Shown here: positions 15,600 through 24,644 of the stretch, piece by piece
Layout of the letters: each line of letters begins with the position of its first letter
How positions within the stretch are numbered: position 1 is the first letter of the stretch
Origin: Gammaproteobacteria bacterium
GTDB lineage: Bacteria > Pseudomonadota > Gammaproteobacteria > Arenicellales > Arenicellaceae
NCBI GenBank assembly: GCA_017854775.1
Contig: JAFMHC010000014.1
Coordinates: 1-44,145 of the forward strand
Reading direction: 5' to 3'
DNA length: 44,145 nt
The notes under the pieces: model-generated
Databases searched by the model: none
What the model saw: only the letters and a program-made list of their open reading frames with translations
Told to the model about the DNA's origin: nothing
Program-made: the position numbers and the translations under genes

Positions 15600-17105
15600 C
15601 TAATCTTTGCGAATCTTAAAAACAAACACTCGGCGTTCACCAACACCGTTAATCATTCTTTCGGGCTCGCCATGTTGATACCAAAGGGTTTGTCGAGCAA
15701 GGTCCTCGTGGTAGTCATTGGGCTGAATTGATAAAGCTACGTAATCAAAATCATAAATGTGCTTACTGTCTATATGTGACTTTAGCTGCAAGGTGGTGTA
15801 GGCATCGTTCAAGCGCTCATTGTGACCACGGCCAGCGTAATAAATTATAAGCGGGTCATTGCTAAAAATACGTGAATCATCGGGCAGTTGTTGCTTAAGC
15901 CAAAGCCCAGCCTCCTTAATATGACTTTTCTTGGTTCTTACATCTAAGCCTTCAACAGAGGTTACTGTCAGCAGTAAGATAACGAAAACAGCGACTGCTC
16001 GCTTGGCAAAATTAAAGCTCTTAAAGCCGTTAAGCATTCGGTCGATTACAAATGGTGACAGTAGCAACAATGTTAACGCTGACGCCATGGTGTAGCGGCT
16101 GACTAAAAAGCTATTGTATAGGCTATAGGCGACTAATAGGCAAACGTTAGAAAGCACATACACCAACCAAACGCGTTTAATTAGCGTATTTTTAAAGCCT
16201 ATATTTTTGATATAGGCCCAGAGCGCGAAGAAGAAATAGAATGCCGACATACGACGAAGAAGTTCGTAGACCACGTTACCGAGGTCGCTGAAAATAACAC
16301 CGAGGTAACTCAACGTAGTTAGCTGTCCGCCACCTAATTTATCTCGGGTGTTGAGCAAGAATAAGTCGATTACATTGTGAACGTCTTTGCCCGAGGCTCG
16401 TGCGATTTCAATTAAGCCTGCATATTTGTCTGTGATATACCAAATGGTTAAGCTCACAGAAGCAATAACCAGAGTTGCGGATAAGGCTATTAGAACCAGA
16501 CGCCGATGGGGTATTTTGGTGGCGGTAAATAAAATCAGAAAGTAAGGTGCTAACAACAAAAACGCGATGCCTTCAAAGCGGAATAGACAACTCAGCGCGG
16601 CAAATACAAGCCAGCCTATTAGGTGGCGTTTATCTAAGCTGCTGCAGAACCTGAAAATGAAATACAGCGACCACAAATAGCAACTTAGGTAGCCAAAATC
16701 TCGAATTATAAATGAACGATATTTGGTGATGCTTGGGAAAAACAAGATGACCAGCATCGCGATCAAAATTACGCGCCGATTATTATTTGATAGCTCTCCT
16801 ACAATGCAGACGAATGCGAGCGTCAGTGATGTCGCAAGCGCGGTGTTAAGCAAGAAAGCGGCGTTTTCTACGCCTAGAAAGGTGATTTTCGCGGTTGCTG
16901 CAATGAATGCTGCGTAATACGGCGAATTGTAGGCTTCAAACGCTTTTGACCACTGACCGTCGAGCATCATTTGAGCCAAATTTAAGTAGGTCACCCCATC
17001 ATTGTTGATGACCGGGTCAATATTCAAGCACCACAATGATAGTGCGATATTGGCCAATACCATGCACAGTAATAGAAACGGTCGATCGCGATATAATTGA
17101 TACAT
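15600..17105 (-). CDS. Membrane glycosyltransferase of the GT39/ArnT-like (GT-C) type
   Basis: Integral membrane protein of 501 residues with about ten to eleven hydrophobic helices, followed by a soluble C-terminal domain of roughly 100 residues. The first periplasmic loop holds an Asp motif (CLNIDPVINNDGVTYLNLAQ), as in polyprenyl-phosphate-sugar dependent GT-C enzymes, and SPYYAAFIAA resembles the loop after helix 2. The C-terminal segment has IFSNDPLIIYYAGR. Such enzymes move a sugar from a lipid carrier to a protein, lipid or glycan on the outer face of the inner membrane. The donor and acceptor are not inferable. It forms a pair with the exported phosphoesterase and is divergent from galE, which supports a polysaccharide context. 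Confidence 0.75.
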   Translation of the reverse strand: MYQLYRDRPFLLLCMVLANIALSLWCLNIDPVINNDGVTYLNLAQMMLDGQWSKAFEAYNSPYYAAFIAATAKITFLGVENAAFLLNTALATSLTLAFVCIVGELSNNNRRVILIAMLVILFFPSITKYRSFIIRDFGYLSCYLWSLYFIFRFCSSLDKRHLIGWLVFAALSCLFRFEGIAFLLLAPYFLILFTATKIPHRRLVLIALSATLVIASVSLTIWYITDKYAGLIEIARASGKDVHNVIDLFLLNTRDKLGGGQLTTLSYLGVIFSDLGNVVYELLRRMSAFYFFFALWAYIKNIGFKNTLIKRVWLVYVLSNVCLLVAYSLYNSFLVSRYTMASALTLLLLSPFVIDRMLNGFKSFNFAKRAVAVFVILLLTVTSVEGLDVRTKKSHIKEAGLWLKQQLPDDSRIFSNDPLIIYYAGRGHNERLNDAYTTLQLKSHIDSKHIYDFDYVALSIQPNDYHEDLARQTLWYQHGEPERMINGVGERRVFVFKIRKD

Positions 17106-17359
17106 TAGAACTGGAACATCAATGTTGAATCGTGGAGTTTATATAGGCCAATTTGACGACACTATTCGTATGAGTTTTGCTGAGCAGGCGAATGTGTAGG
17201 GTACATCGCCAATGTTCAGCAGAGAGCGTATTTGTTTGCTTTTTAACTTAGCTGTTATGATTAAATTAATGAGTGTTTGCGCGCTGGGCGTTGTACCCAA
17301 TTAATCTAGCAATGTTAGCATACACCTAATAACACAACTACATTTGCCTAGGCCGATTG

Positions 17360-18385
17360 ATGCAACAATTTAACAATAAAATTCTCGTTACTGGCGGTGC
17401 TGGCTACATCGGCAGTCATACGGTGGTATCTCTGATCGAACAAGGCTTTGAGGTTGTTGTGTTGGACAACTTTAGCAACAGTAGTGCCGAAGCTTTACGC
17501 CGAGTCGAACGCATTACTGGTGTAACCTTAGATGTTGTTAGCGCCGATGTGCGAGATCGACAGGCTTTGCAGAATGCCTTTGAACACAACAAGTTTGATG
17601 CCGTGATCCACTTTGCCGGGCTCAAGGCCGTAGGTGAATCGGCTCAACAACCATTACGTTACTATTTGAATAATGTTGATGGTGCTTTGCAGTTGTTGCA
17701 AGTAATGAACGATAACGGGTGTAAGAGGATTGTCTTTAGTTCATCGGCGACGGTCTATGGCGACCCGAGTTCGGTGCCAATTACGGAATCGTTCCCGCTA
17801 AGCGCAACTAATCCATATGGCCAGAGCAAGCTGATGGTTGAGAATATACTTCGAGACATATCATCATCTGATCCCAATTGGCAGATCTCTATACTTCGAT
17901 ACTTTAACCCAGTCGCCGCTCATCAAAGTGGTCTTATTGGTGAAGACTCTGGTGGTGTTCCGAACAATCTGCTCCCTTACATTTCGCAAGTTGGCGTAGG
18001 TAAGCTTGAATTTTTGTCTGTTTATGGTAACGATTATGATACTCATGATGGCACTGGAGTTCGTGATTACATTCATGTCGTCGACTTAGCCAGTGCTCAC
18101 ATAAAGGCGCTAAAAGTGCTTGATGACGAGCATGGATGTCAATCCTACAATATTGGTACTGGGCGAGGGTATTCGGTTTTAGAAATCGTGAAAGCGTTCG
18201 AGCGCGCGAGCGGTCAGAATATTGAGTATAAAATTATGCCTCGACGATTAGGTGATATTGCCAGTTGCTATGCCGATACTGATAAGAGTGCGCGAACATT
18301 AGGTTGGCAGGCTGAGCACGACCTTGATGATATGATGCGCGACCATTGGCATTGGCAACGAAAAAATCCAAATGGCTATAATTAG
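17360..18385 (+). CDS. galE: UDP-glucose 4-epimerase
   Basis: Extended SDR epimerase interconverting UDP-glucose and UDP-galactose, 341 residues (E. coli GalE 338). The NAD-binding motif TGGAGYIGSH lies at residues 11-20. The catalytic triad is seen as the Ser/Thr in FSSSATVYGDP and the YxxxK in NPYGQSKLMVE. Other GalE hallmarks are DNFSNSS, HFAGLKAVGES, YFNPVAAH and GTGVRDYIHVVDLA. I use the ATG at 17360 rather than an adjacent TTG. It supplies UDP-galactose for surface polysaccharide or allows galactose use. It diverges from the glycosyltransferase operon. Confidence 0.95.
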   Translation: MQQFNNKILVTGGAGYIGSHTVVSLIEQGFEVVVLDNFSNSSAEALRRVERITGVTLDVVSADVRDRQALQNAFEHNKFDAVIHFAGLKAVGESAQQPLRYYLNNVDGALQLLQVMNDNGCKRIVFSSSATVYGDPSSVPITESFPLSATNPYGQSKLMVENILRDISSSDPNWQISILRYFNPVAAHQSGLIGEDSGGVPNNLLPYISQVGVGKLEFLSVYGNDYDTHDGTGVRDYIHVVDLASAHIKALKVLDDEHGCQSYNIGTGRGYSVLEIVKAFERASGQNIEYKIMPRRLGDIASCYADTDKSARTLGWQAEHDLDDMMRDHWHWQRKNPNGYN

Positions 18386-18442
18386 CTGCTCACTGTCGAA
18401 GCAATAAAGATATTAGAAAGAATAAAAACACGGAACAAAGAT

Positions 18443-19342
18443 ATGACCGATAACAAAGAGTACACCCCACCAGAAATTTGGAAATGGGATGCTGAAGCCA
18501 ATGGCAAGTTCGCCAACATCAACCGACCAACAGCGGGGCCGACTCATGAGCAGACGTTACCGGTTGGTAAACATCCTTTGCAGCTGTATTCGATGGCGAC
18601 GCCGAATGGCGTAAAGATCACCATCATGCTCGAAGAGCTTTTGGCGTTAGGCCATAGCGGAGCTGAGTATGATGCCTATCTGGTTAACATTACTGAAGGC
18701 GGTCAATTCGGCAGTGGCTTTGTAGAGTTAAATCCAAATTCAAAGATTCCGGTGTTGGCTGACCATTCGGGTGACGAGCCACTACGCGTTTTTGAATCGG
18801 GTGCGATATTGCTTTATCTAGCCGAAAAATTTGATGCGTTCTTGCCTAAAGATCACAGAGAGCGCACTGAATGTCTAAACTGGCTGTTTTGGTTGATGGG
18901 TAGCGCGCCGTATTTGGGCGGCGGCTTCGGCCACTTTTACAGTTATGCACCGACAAAAATTGAGTATTGTATCGACCGTTTTAGCATGGAGGTTAAGCGC
19001 CAGCTTGATGTCTTAGATCGTCATCTAGCCGACAATAAGTATATGGCGGGCGATCAATATACGATTGCTGATATGGCGATTTGGCCTTGGTATGGAGGTG
19101 TGGTCAGCAATGTAGTTTATGAAGCGGCCGAATTTTTACAGACACATACCTATACGCATCTGAATCGTTGGGTAAAAGAGATCGGTCAGCGTGAGGCTGT
19201 GAGACGCGGTAAAATGGTCAATCGAGCTTGGGGCGAGTTGAGTTCACAGCTGCGGGAGCGCCACGATGCGAGTGACTTTGAGCTGCGCACACAAGATAAG
19301 CTTGAGCCTGCCCCAGATGAGGGTGGCGAGGTAGATAAGTAG
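18443..19342 (+). CDS. yghU: YghU-type glutathione S-transferase / disulfide-bond oxidoreductase
   Basis: Cytoplasmic protein of 299 residues, close in pattern to E. coli YghU (288). The N-terminal extension contains FANINRPTAGPTHEQTLPVG, diagnostic of this group. The thioredoxin-fold domain begins at HPLQLYSMATPNGVK, with the active-site Thr/Asn, and includes the glutathione-binding NPNSKIPVL and FESGAILLYLA. The helical C-terminal domain carries YTIADMAIWPWYGG. YghU binds two glutathione molecules and reduces disulfides. The gene is likely monocistronic and ends before a strong terminator. The last 25 residues are acidic and variable. Confidence 0.92.
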   Translation: MTDNKEYTPPEIWKWDAEANGKFANINRPTAGPTHEQTLPVGKHPLQLYSMATPNGVKITIMLEELLALGHSGAEYDAYLVNITEGGQFGSGFVELNPNSKIPVLADHSGDEPLRVFESGAILLYLAEKFDAFLPKDHRERTECLNWLFWLMGSAPYLGGGFGHFYSYAPTKIEYCIDRFSMEVKRQLDVLDRHLADNKYMAGDQYTIADMAIWPWYGGVVSNVVYEAAEFLQTHTYTHLNRWVKEIGQREAVRRGKMVNRAWGELSSQLRERHDASDFELRTQDKLEPAPDEGGEVDK

Positions 19343-19386
19343 GGAAAAATAATATTCCCTAAAAATGGCTGGTAAATCAGAGTTAG

Positions 19387-19423
19387 AAAAAGCCCAGAGC
19401 ACGATTTGTGATCTGGGCTTTTT
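19387..19423 (+). terminator. Intrinsic terminator of the yghU-like gene
   Basis: AAAAAGCCCAGA at 19387-19398 pairs with TCTGGGCTTTTT at 19412-19423, a perfect 12-bp stem whose 3' arm ends in the T run. It may also work on the other strand. Confidence 0.9.
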
Positions 19424-19532
19424 ACTATGTATCAGCCACTACAAACTACTGCTACAAACCATGATTATCTATGGAATTAGTAAGTCGTTTCTTACATAAT
19501 CAGCAGCCAAATTTATCACTCTATTATTTTAA

Positions 19533-21875
19533 ATGCTGTCTATCGAAAACCGAATTGCTAACGAACTAGAAGTTAAGGCAAGCCAAGTTATTGCCGCTAT
19601 TGCGCTATTAGATGAAGGCTCTACTGTGCCCTTCATATCGCGTTACAGGAAAGAAGTGACCGGTGGTCTCGATGACACGCAATTGCGAAGCCTAGAAGAT
19701 CGTTTAAAGTATTTGCGTGAACTAGAAGACCGACGCGCCAGCATTCTTAATAGCATTGAGGAGCAAGGCAAGTTAACTGACGATCTGGGTAAGGCGATCG
19801 CCTCAGCAGAAACTAAAAATGCCTTAGAAGATCTGTATCTACCGTTTAAGCGTAAACGTAGAACCAAAGGGCAGATTGCGATTGAGGCCGGTTTAGAACC
19901 GCTGGCTGATGCGTTGCTCAGCGACCCCACGCTTGATCCTGACGTCGAAGCGGCTAAATATTTAAATACATCCGATGAGACCCCCGTTGCCGACGTTAAG
20001 GCTGCATTGGATGGCGCTCGCGCTATTTTGATGGAGCGTTTTGCTGAGCACGCGGGCCTCCTGGCTGAGATTCGTGCTTTGCTAGAGCAGCGCGCGATCG
20101 TTTCAGTCAAGGTCGCTAAAGATAAAGAGCAAGAGGGCGCTAAGTTTCAAGACTACTTTGATTATCAAGAACCTTATAAGAACATTCCTCCGCATAGAGC
20201 GTTAGCGATTTTTCGCGGGCGAAATGAAGGCATCCTGATGTCGACGCTTGATTTACAGGCTCCTGAAGACGGTTGGGCTGGTGTGCTAGGCCATCCGTGT
20301 GAGTCGATGGTCGCTAAGCAATGGGGAATTACACCTCAAGGCCGAGCGGCCGACGCTTGGTTAGCACAAGTTGTAAGCTGGACATGGCGTATCAAAATAC
20401 TACTGCACATCAGTGGCGACCTAATGTTTAACTTGCGCGAAAAGGCTGAAGCTGAAGCAATCAGAGTTTTCTCTATGAATCTCAAAGACTTGCTATTAGC
20501 AGCACCTGCCGGTGCGAAAGCAACCTTAGGGCTAGACCCCGGAATACGAACTGGGGTGAAAATCGCGGTAGTCGATAGCACGGGTCAATATCTAGACCAA
20601 GGTACTATCTACCCGCACGCTCCGAAAAATCAGTGGGACGCATCGATCGCTGAGATTGCTATGTTAGCTAAAAAGCACAATGTTGAACTGTTAGCGATCG
20701 GCAACGGTACTGCATCGCGCGAGACCGACAAGCTAGCCGGTGACTTAATCAAGCGCCACCCAGAACTAAAACTGACTAAAGTCATCGTCAATGAAGCCGG
20801 CGCGTCGGTCTATTCGGCGTCAGAATTTGCTGCCCGTGAGTTTCCTGATCTGGATGTTACCATCCGAGGTGCGGTGTCAATCGCTCGCCGGTTACAGGAT
20901 CCACTGGCCGAGTTAGTGAAAATTGAACCAAAGTCTATTGGTGTTGGCCAATATCAGCATGATGTAAACCAATTTCAGCTTAGTCGCTCATTAGATGCAG
21001 TGATCGAGGATTGTGTAAACGATGTTGGTGTGGATCTAAATATGGCGTCTATGCCCCTGCTCAAGCGAGTCTCTGGTTTGAATGAGACCATTGCTGGCAA
21101 TATTGTTGAGCATCGTAACACTCATGGTCGCTTTACCAGCCGCGAAGACTTAAAGGCGGTATCAAGGTTGGGCGACAAGACATTTGAACAGGCGGCCGGC
21201 TTTTTACGCATTATTGTTGATAACACTAATCCATTAGATGCCTCTGGGGTTCATCCCGAAGCCTATTCGGTGGTCGCAGCGATAGCTGCTTCACAAGGGC
21301 GCGACATCAATTCAATTGTTGGTGATAGCGCGTTGTTACGATCACTCAACCCCGAAGACTTTGTTACCGAGCAATTTGGCCTGCCGACGATTAGCGATAT
21401 CATCAGTGAGCTTGATAAGCCCGGCCGAGACCCTCGGCCTGAATTTAAAACAGCGAGCCTAAAAGATGGCGTCGAAAGCTTAAAGGATCTGTCTGAAGAT
21501 ATGATCTTAGAGGGCACCGTTACCAACGTGACTAATTTTGGCGCTTTTGTTGACGTCGGTGTGCATCAAGATGGTTTGGTGCATATTTCTTGTCTAGCCG
21601 ATAAATTTGTCGATGATCCGCACAAGGTAGTTAAAGCAGGTCAAATCGTTAAAGTAAAGGTACTCGAAGTTGATATACCCCGTAAGCGCATCGCATTAAC
21701 GATGAAGTTGCAAGAGAGCAAACAAGACCGTAAAGATCGGGGTGACTACTCAGCGGATAAAAAAGCTTCAGCTAAGAAGCCGTCGCCTAGAAACCAAGCT
21801 CGTCAGCCCCAAAATACTAAGCCCATGACCAATAATGCGATGGCGGCTAAACTTGCAGCCGCGTTCAAGAAATAA
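19533..21875 (+). CDS. tex: RNA-binding transcriptional accessory protein Tex
   Basis: Conserved nucleic-acid-binding protein of 780 residues. The N-terminus matches the family ([19 protein letters not shown], then [18 protein letters not shown]). A YqgF/RNase H-like domain starts near residue 328 ([18 protein letters not shown]). A helix-hairpin-helix region follows at about 500-565 ([20 protein letters not shown], then [20 protein letters not shown]), and an S1 RNA-binding domain lies at about 653-725 ([20 protein letters not shown]). A basic tail ends it. Tex affects transcription and toxin-gene expression in several bacteria. All domains are present in full. The ATG has a poor ribosome-binding site, but the family alignment supports it. 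Confidence 0.95.
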   Translation: MLSIENRIANELEVKASQVIAAIALLDEGSTVPFISRYRKEVTGGLDDTQLRSLEDRLKYLRELEDRRASILNSIEEQGKLTDDLGKAIASAETKNALEDLYLPFKRKRRTKGQIAIEAGLEPLADALLSDPTLDPDVEAAKYLNTSDETPVADVKAALDGARAILMERFAEHAGLLAEIRALLEQRAIVSVKVAKDKEQEGAKFQDYFDYQEPYKNIPPHRALAIFRGRNEGILMSTLDLQAPEDGWAGVLGHPCESMVAKQWGITPQGRAADAWLAQVVSWTWRIKILLHISGDLMFNLREKAEAEAIRVFSMNLKDLLLAAPAGAKATLGLDPGIRTGVKIAVVDSTGQYLDQGTIYPHAPKNQWDASIAEIAMLAKKHNVELLAIGNGTASRETDKLAGDLIKRHPELKLTKVIVNEAGASVYSASEFAAREFPDLDVTIRGAVSIARRLQDPLAELVKIEPKSIGVGQYQHDVNQFQLSRSLDAVIEDCVNDVGVDLNMASMPLLKRVSGLNETIAGNIVEHRNTHGRFTSREDLKAVSRLGDKTFEQAAGFLRIIVDNTNPLDASGVHPEAYSVVAAIAASQGRDINSIVGDSALLRSLNPEDFVTEQFGLPTISDIISELDKPGRDPRPEFKTASLKDGVESLKDLSEDMILEGTVTNVTNFGAFVDVGVHQDGLVHISCLADKFVDDPHKVVKAGQIVKVKVLEVDIPRKRIALTMKLQESKQDRKDRGDYSADKKASAKKPSPRNQARQPQNTKPMTNNAMAAKLAAAFKK

Positions 21876-22266
21876 GATTTCCGGAACTTGCCATCAGACT
21901 TTAGTCTGATGGCAAGTTAGGTCGTTAATGCGCAGGCGTAATACAAGAATACGATTCTTTATCTGAAGTAATTAGCCCGCAGGGAAGTCGGTCTGATTGA
22001 CATTTGGCCTTCAAGTGTTTGATTTTATTGTTTTTTATATTGGGCGGAAGCCCTGGGGAAGGAAAGTATAGAACAGAGAAGTTACTCAGAAACCTTGGTT
22101 GGGTTATTGGGTTGGGTAGGGGCCAGGGTTCCTGCGTAACCTCAATGTTCAGACTTTAGTCTAACCGATATTTAGAATCGGAATCAATAGAAAAATTGGA
22201 ATTATGAGAAAATTTAATACTGTGAGCATTATTCGCTTGGCAGCCTGTTAGCGATACTCGATATGA
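21876..22266. other. 391-bp stretch between tex and the OmpA/BON operon
   Basis: No gene is seen. Besides the tex hairpin, its 13-bp core CAGACTTTAGTCT recurs at 22150-22162 without the outer stem. The region also has a G-rich stretch around 22090-22130. The convergent minus-strand gene ends at 22267. Confidence 0.5.
21885..21918 (+). terminator. Long perfect hairpin after tex
   Basis: A 16-bp perfect inverted repeat, AACTTGCCATCAGACT at 21885-21900 and AGTCTGATGGCAAGTT at 21903-21918, with a 2-nt centre (or 15 bp with a TTTA loop), begins 9 bases after the tex stop codon. No T run follows, so it may be a terminator, an mRNA-stabilising hairpin or a protein-binding dyad. Confidence 0.6.
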
Positions 22267-22470
22267 TCATTTATCAACAGTGGTCGAATCGGAAGCATTG
22301 ACCACCGACGCGCTTTGTTTGCTAGTGTTGTTTGATTTGTCGCTGGTAGCAAAATTAACATCTGATTCAGGCATGTCTTTACCACGACAACATAAAAACC
22401 AATGCGCCACCCAGCCTAAGGCGAACGACGCTAGAATCCAAAGCCATATCTGAAAAAATAAATATGTCAT
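22267..22470 (-). CDS. Small single-span membrane protein downstream of the OmpA/BON gene
   Basis: A 67-residue protein with one strong membrane helix at residues 2-26 (YLFFQIWLWILASFALGW), followed by CCRGKD and a Ser/Asn/Thr-rich cytoplasmic or periplasmic tail. It starts 20 bases after the stop codon of the OmpA/BON gene, so the two are probably one operon. I recognise no family. The Trp-rich helix resembles small membrane proteins often encoded beside OmpA-type genes. By context it may assist or anchor its neighbour; this is inference only. Confidence 0.7.
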   Translation of the reverse strand: MTYLFFQIWLWILASFALGWVAHWFLCCRGKDMPESDVNFATSDKSNNTSKQSASVVNASDSTTVDK

Positions 22471-22490
22471 ACCTGTTCTCCTGTATTTTG

Positions 22491-23525
22491 TTAGTTTTTG
22501 AGCGTGAATTCGATACGCCGGTTTAGCGCGCGACCTTCGTCGGTATCGTTATCTGCAATAGGTCTGCTTGATCCATAGCCAGTGGCCGTAAAATTTGTTG
22601 TGTTTAGCCCTGAATCAGCGAGATGGTCGATTACTGCTTGAGCGCGCTGCTTGCTTAATTCCATATTGACGCTAAGCCTACCCTTTGAATCGCTATGCCC
22701 GGATACTTCAAAGCTTGCGTCAGGGCAACCTCGCATTATCGATTTGATGTTTTCGAGTAGTTCATAGCTTTGATTTTTAATTATCGCCCGGCCGCTGGCG
22801 AAATTTATCGGCCTACTACTCAAGAGCTCATTTATCAGAACGTCGCACGCAGGCGTCGCGACTGTTAAGGAGTTTTCCACCTCCAAGCCTAGCCCATTGG
22901 CCATTTGGGTCGCTAGTATCGTATTGGCTTCGCGACTATTTATAGTGCCTTTGAGGCTTAACTGATTGCCGCGCAGTGTGGCGGTCAGAGTGTCTAAGTC
23001 GAACGATTTACCTACTAGGCTGAGAAAGAAGCCATCCAAATTAGGCAGTGCCGAGGTATTCTCGCCCACGCGTAAGGCATTTGTTATATTGCCGGCGCCG
23101 AAGCCTTGTTCAGCTTGAGATACAATAGCGTTAATGCTCTCTTGATCAGCGAGTGTGCCGCGTAACACCACAGACTCGCCAGTGATAATCGTCTTTAGTT
23201 CAGGCGCAACCGCTGGCAATAGGATTGGAATAGCATCTGAGCTTACTTCTACCCGGTTGACGCCATAGCTGGCCATCACTTTTTCTTTCGCGAGTTCTAT
23301 CGCTGCTATATTCGGCGGCGTACCGGTGATTAGAACATCACGGCCACGGTTGATCGTTTCAATATTCGCCCACTCAACTCCTGCCGCACTAAGCTCGGCT
23401 CGAGCATTCAGCGCCACGCCTTCTTCGATTGAGTGCCATTTAATGAGTAGTAACGGTAGTAGCAGCAATAGTGGTAAAAATATAAATGGCCACGCGCCTG
23501 CACAGAACAAAGAACATCGTTTCAT
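22491..23525 (-). CDS. BON-domain and OmpA-domain peptidoglycan-binding protein (ArfA-like architecture)
   Basis: A 344-residue envelope protein. Residues 9-28 form a single uncleaved-looking membrane anchor (AWPFIFLPLLLLLPLLLI). Residues 35-220 contain repeated BON-like units (for example LITGTPPNIAAIELAKEKV, VVLRGTLADQESINAIVSQA and LSLKGTINSREANTIL). Residues 230-344 are an OmpA C-terminal domain with INFASGRAIIKNQSYELLEN, VSGHSDSKGRLSVNMELSKQ and NRRIEFTL, including the Asp and Arg that bind diaminopimelate in peptidoglycan. The domain order matches mycobacterial ArfA (OmpATb), which also has a small membrane protein encoded next to it. The role here is unknown; tethering to peptidoglycan is likely. 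Confidence 0.88.
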   Translation of the reverse strand: MKRCSLFCAGAWPFIFLPLLLLLPLLLIKWHSIEEGVALNARAELSAAGVEWANIETINRGRDVLITGTPPNIAAIELAKEKVMASYGVNRVEVSSDAIPILLPAVAPELKTIITGESVVLRGTLADQESINAIVSQAEQGFGAGNITNALRVGENTSALPNLDGFFLSLVGKSFDLDTLTATLRGNQLSLKGTINSREANTILATQMANGLGLEVENSLTVATPACDVLINELLSSRPINFASGRAIIKNQSYELLENIKSIMRGCPDASFEVSGHSDSKGRLSVNMELSKQRAQAVIDHLADSGLNTTNFTATGYGSSRPIADNDTDEGRALNRRIEFTLKN

Positions 23526-23858
23526 TGCGCCTCCAGTGGCTAGCTGGTAATTGACGGCTAGCGGGTTAATAGATTTTTTCAGCCATGCAAAGTTTACTCT
23601 CTACCTGAAACTTAACTGTAGACAGCGCTCGTCAGTCCGAAACGTGTTCGATTGATATCAAAAGTATGGCAATTGTGGCTGAAAATATCCAGATAGAAGG
23701 CAAACTATTTTCTGTCAATGGTCGTTTCTCACCTCTCGAGGTCGCAAAACAGCTGTTTTGCGCGTTGCCAGGCAAATAAGTGTAATCGGTAACTGAATCG
23801 CTCGCCCGCTCGCTCCGTGAGCGGATATTGCTGAGCAGCAACTTATACTACTTCTAGA
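23526..23858. other. 333-bp stretch between trpA and the OmpA/BON gene
   Basis: No convincing gene. It holds a perfect 20-bp palindrome at 23743-23762 and smaller dyads near the trpA end (TTGCTG / CAGCAA at 23828-23841). The promoter of the OmpA/BON operon should lie here on the minus strand, but I cannot assign it. Confidence 0.5.
23743..23762. repeat. Perfect 20-bp palindrome, possible operator
   Basis: CGCAAAACAGCTGTTTTGCG reads identically on both strands. It lies about 220 bp upstream of the OmpA/BON start codon and 97 bp past the trpA stop codon, a position suited to a dyad operator or a transcript-end structure. Confidence 0.7.
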
Positions 23859-24641
23859 TTAATTCAGTAGCTGGTCGAAGAAGTCTCGCAGGCCTTGCTC
23901 GCCATCGGCTTCCCAGGCTTTTAGCGCCGCCGTACCAATCACGGCAATATCAGCATGTTTTCCAATAAATTTGATGTCATCCGATTTACTAACCCCAAAA
24001 CCAACTGCCAGCGGTAGCTCAGTAAACGTTTTACAACGTTGTATGAATTCAGAAACCTCGGTCGTCATACTTGTATCAGAGCCAGTAACGCCCTTGCGCG
24101 CTACGGTATAGATAAAACCGTCGGCGCAGCTCGCTAGCTGCTTCAGTCGGGCGTCTGTGTTGGTGGGAGTCATCAATATGATGGGTGATAGATCGAGTTC
24201 TTTGGCCAATTCATGCAGTTCTCCGGCTTCCTCAACTGGAAGGTCAGGTAAGATAAACGCCTCGGCGCCAGCATCTTTTAAACGCTGCATGAATTGGCGG
24301 TGGCCGGTTTTGAAAACAGTGTTGTAGTAGCCCATCATTACTACTTTAAATGAAAACTTAGCCGTCACTTTGGCCATAAAGTCAAAGCAGTCGTCAACAT
24401 GAACGCCATTGTTAATCGCTTCCTGATTGGCCTTTACAAATAAAGGCCCGTCAGCCGAGGGTTCTGAAAAGGGAAACTGCAGTTCGACTAAGTCGACGCC
24501 AAAGGAGTCCATTACTTCCAGTGCTTTCCAATTTGCATCAAACGATGGGTAGCCACACACCACATGTGTCATGATCATCGCCGGGCGGTCGCTGTTGCTG
24601 CGTGCGGCCTTGCGCTCGGCAAGATAGTTATTTAATGCCAT
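23859..24641 (-). CDS. trpA: Tryptophan synthase alpha subunit
   Basis: Converts indole-3-glycerol phosphate to indole and glyceraldehyde 3-phosphate; 260 residues. The catalytic Glu is at 53 in LVEL and the second catalytic Asp at 64 in SADGP. The phosphate-binding end is marked by VARKGVTGSD, FGVSKSDD and AVIGTAAL. Loop 2 reads FSEPSADGP rather than the usual FSDPLADGP, so the Asp involved in cross-talk with the beta subunit (Salmonella Asp56) is Glu here. The start lies 3 bases after the trpB stop, with GGAGGG at the end of trpB as its ribosome-binding site, so translation is coupled. Confidence 0.94.
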   Translation of the reverse strand: MALNNYLAERKAARSNSDRPAMIMTHVVCGYPSFDANWKALEVMDSFGVDLVELQFPFSEPSADGPLFVKANQEAINNGVHVDDCFDFMAKVTAKFSFKVVMMGYYNTVFKTGHRQFMQRLKDAGAEAFILPDLPVEEAGELHELAKELDLSPIILMTPTNTDARLKQLASCADGFIYTVARKGVTGSDTSMTTEVSEFIQRCKTFTELPLAVGFGVSKSDDIKFIGKHADIAVIGTAALKAWEADGEQGLRDFFDQLLN

Positions 24642-24644
24642 GGC

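Noticed and set aside
23632-23841. 69-codon minus-strand frame between trpA and the OmpA/BON gene
   Set aside because: No signal, motif or ribosome-binding site; it covers the 20-bp palindrome, which suggests regulatory rather than coding DNA.
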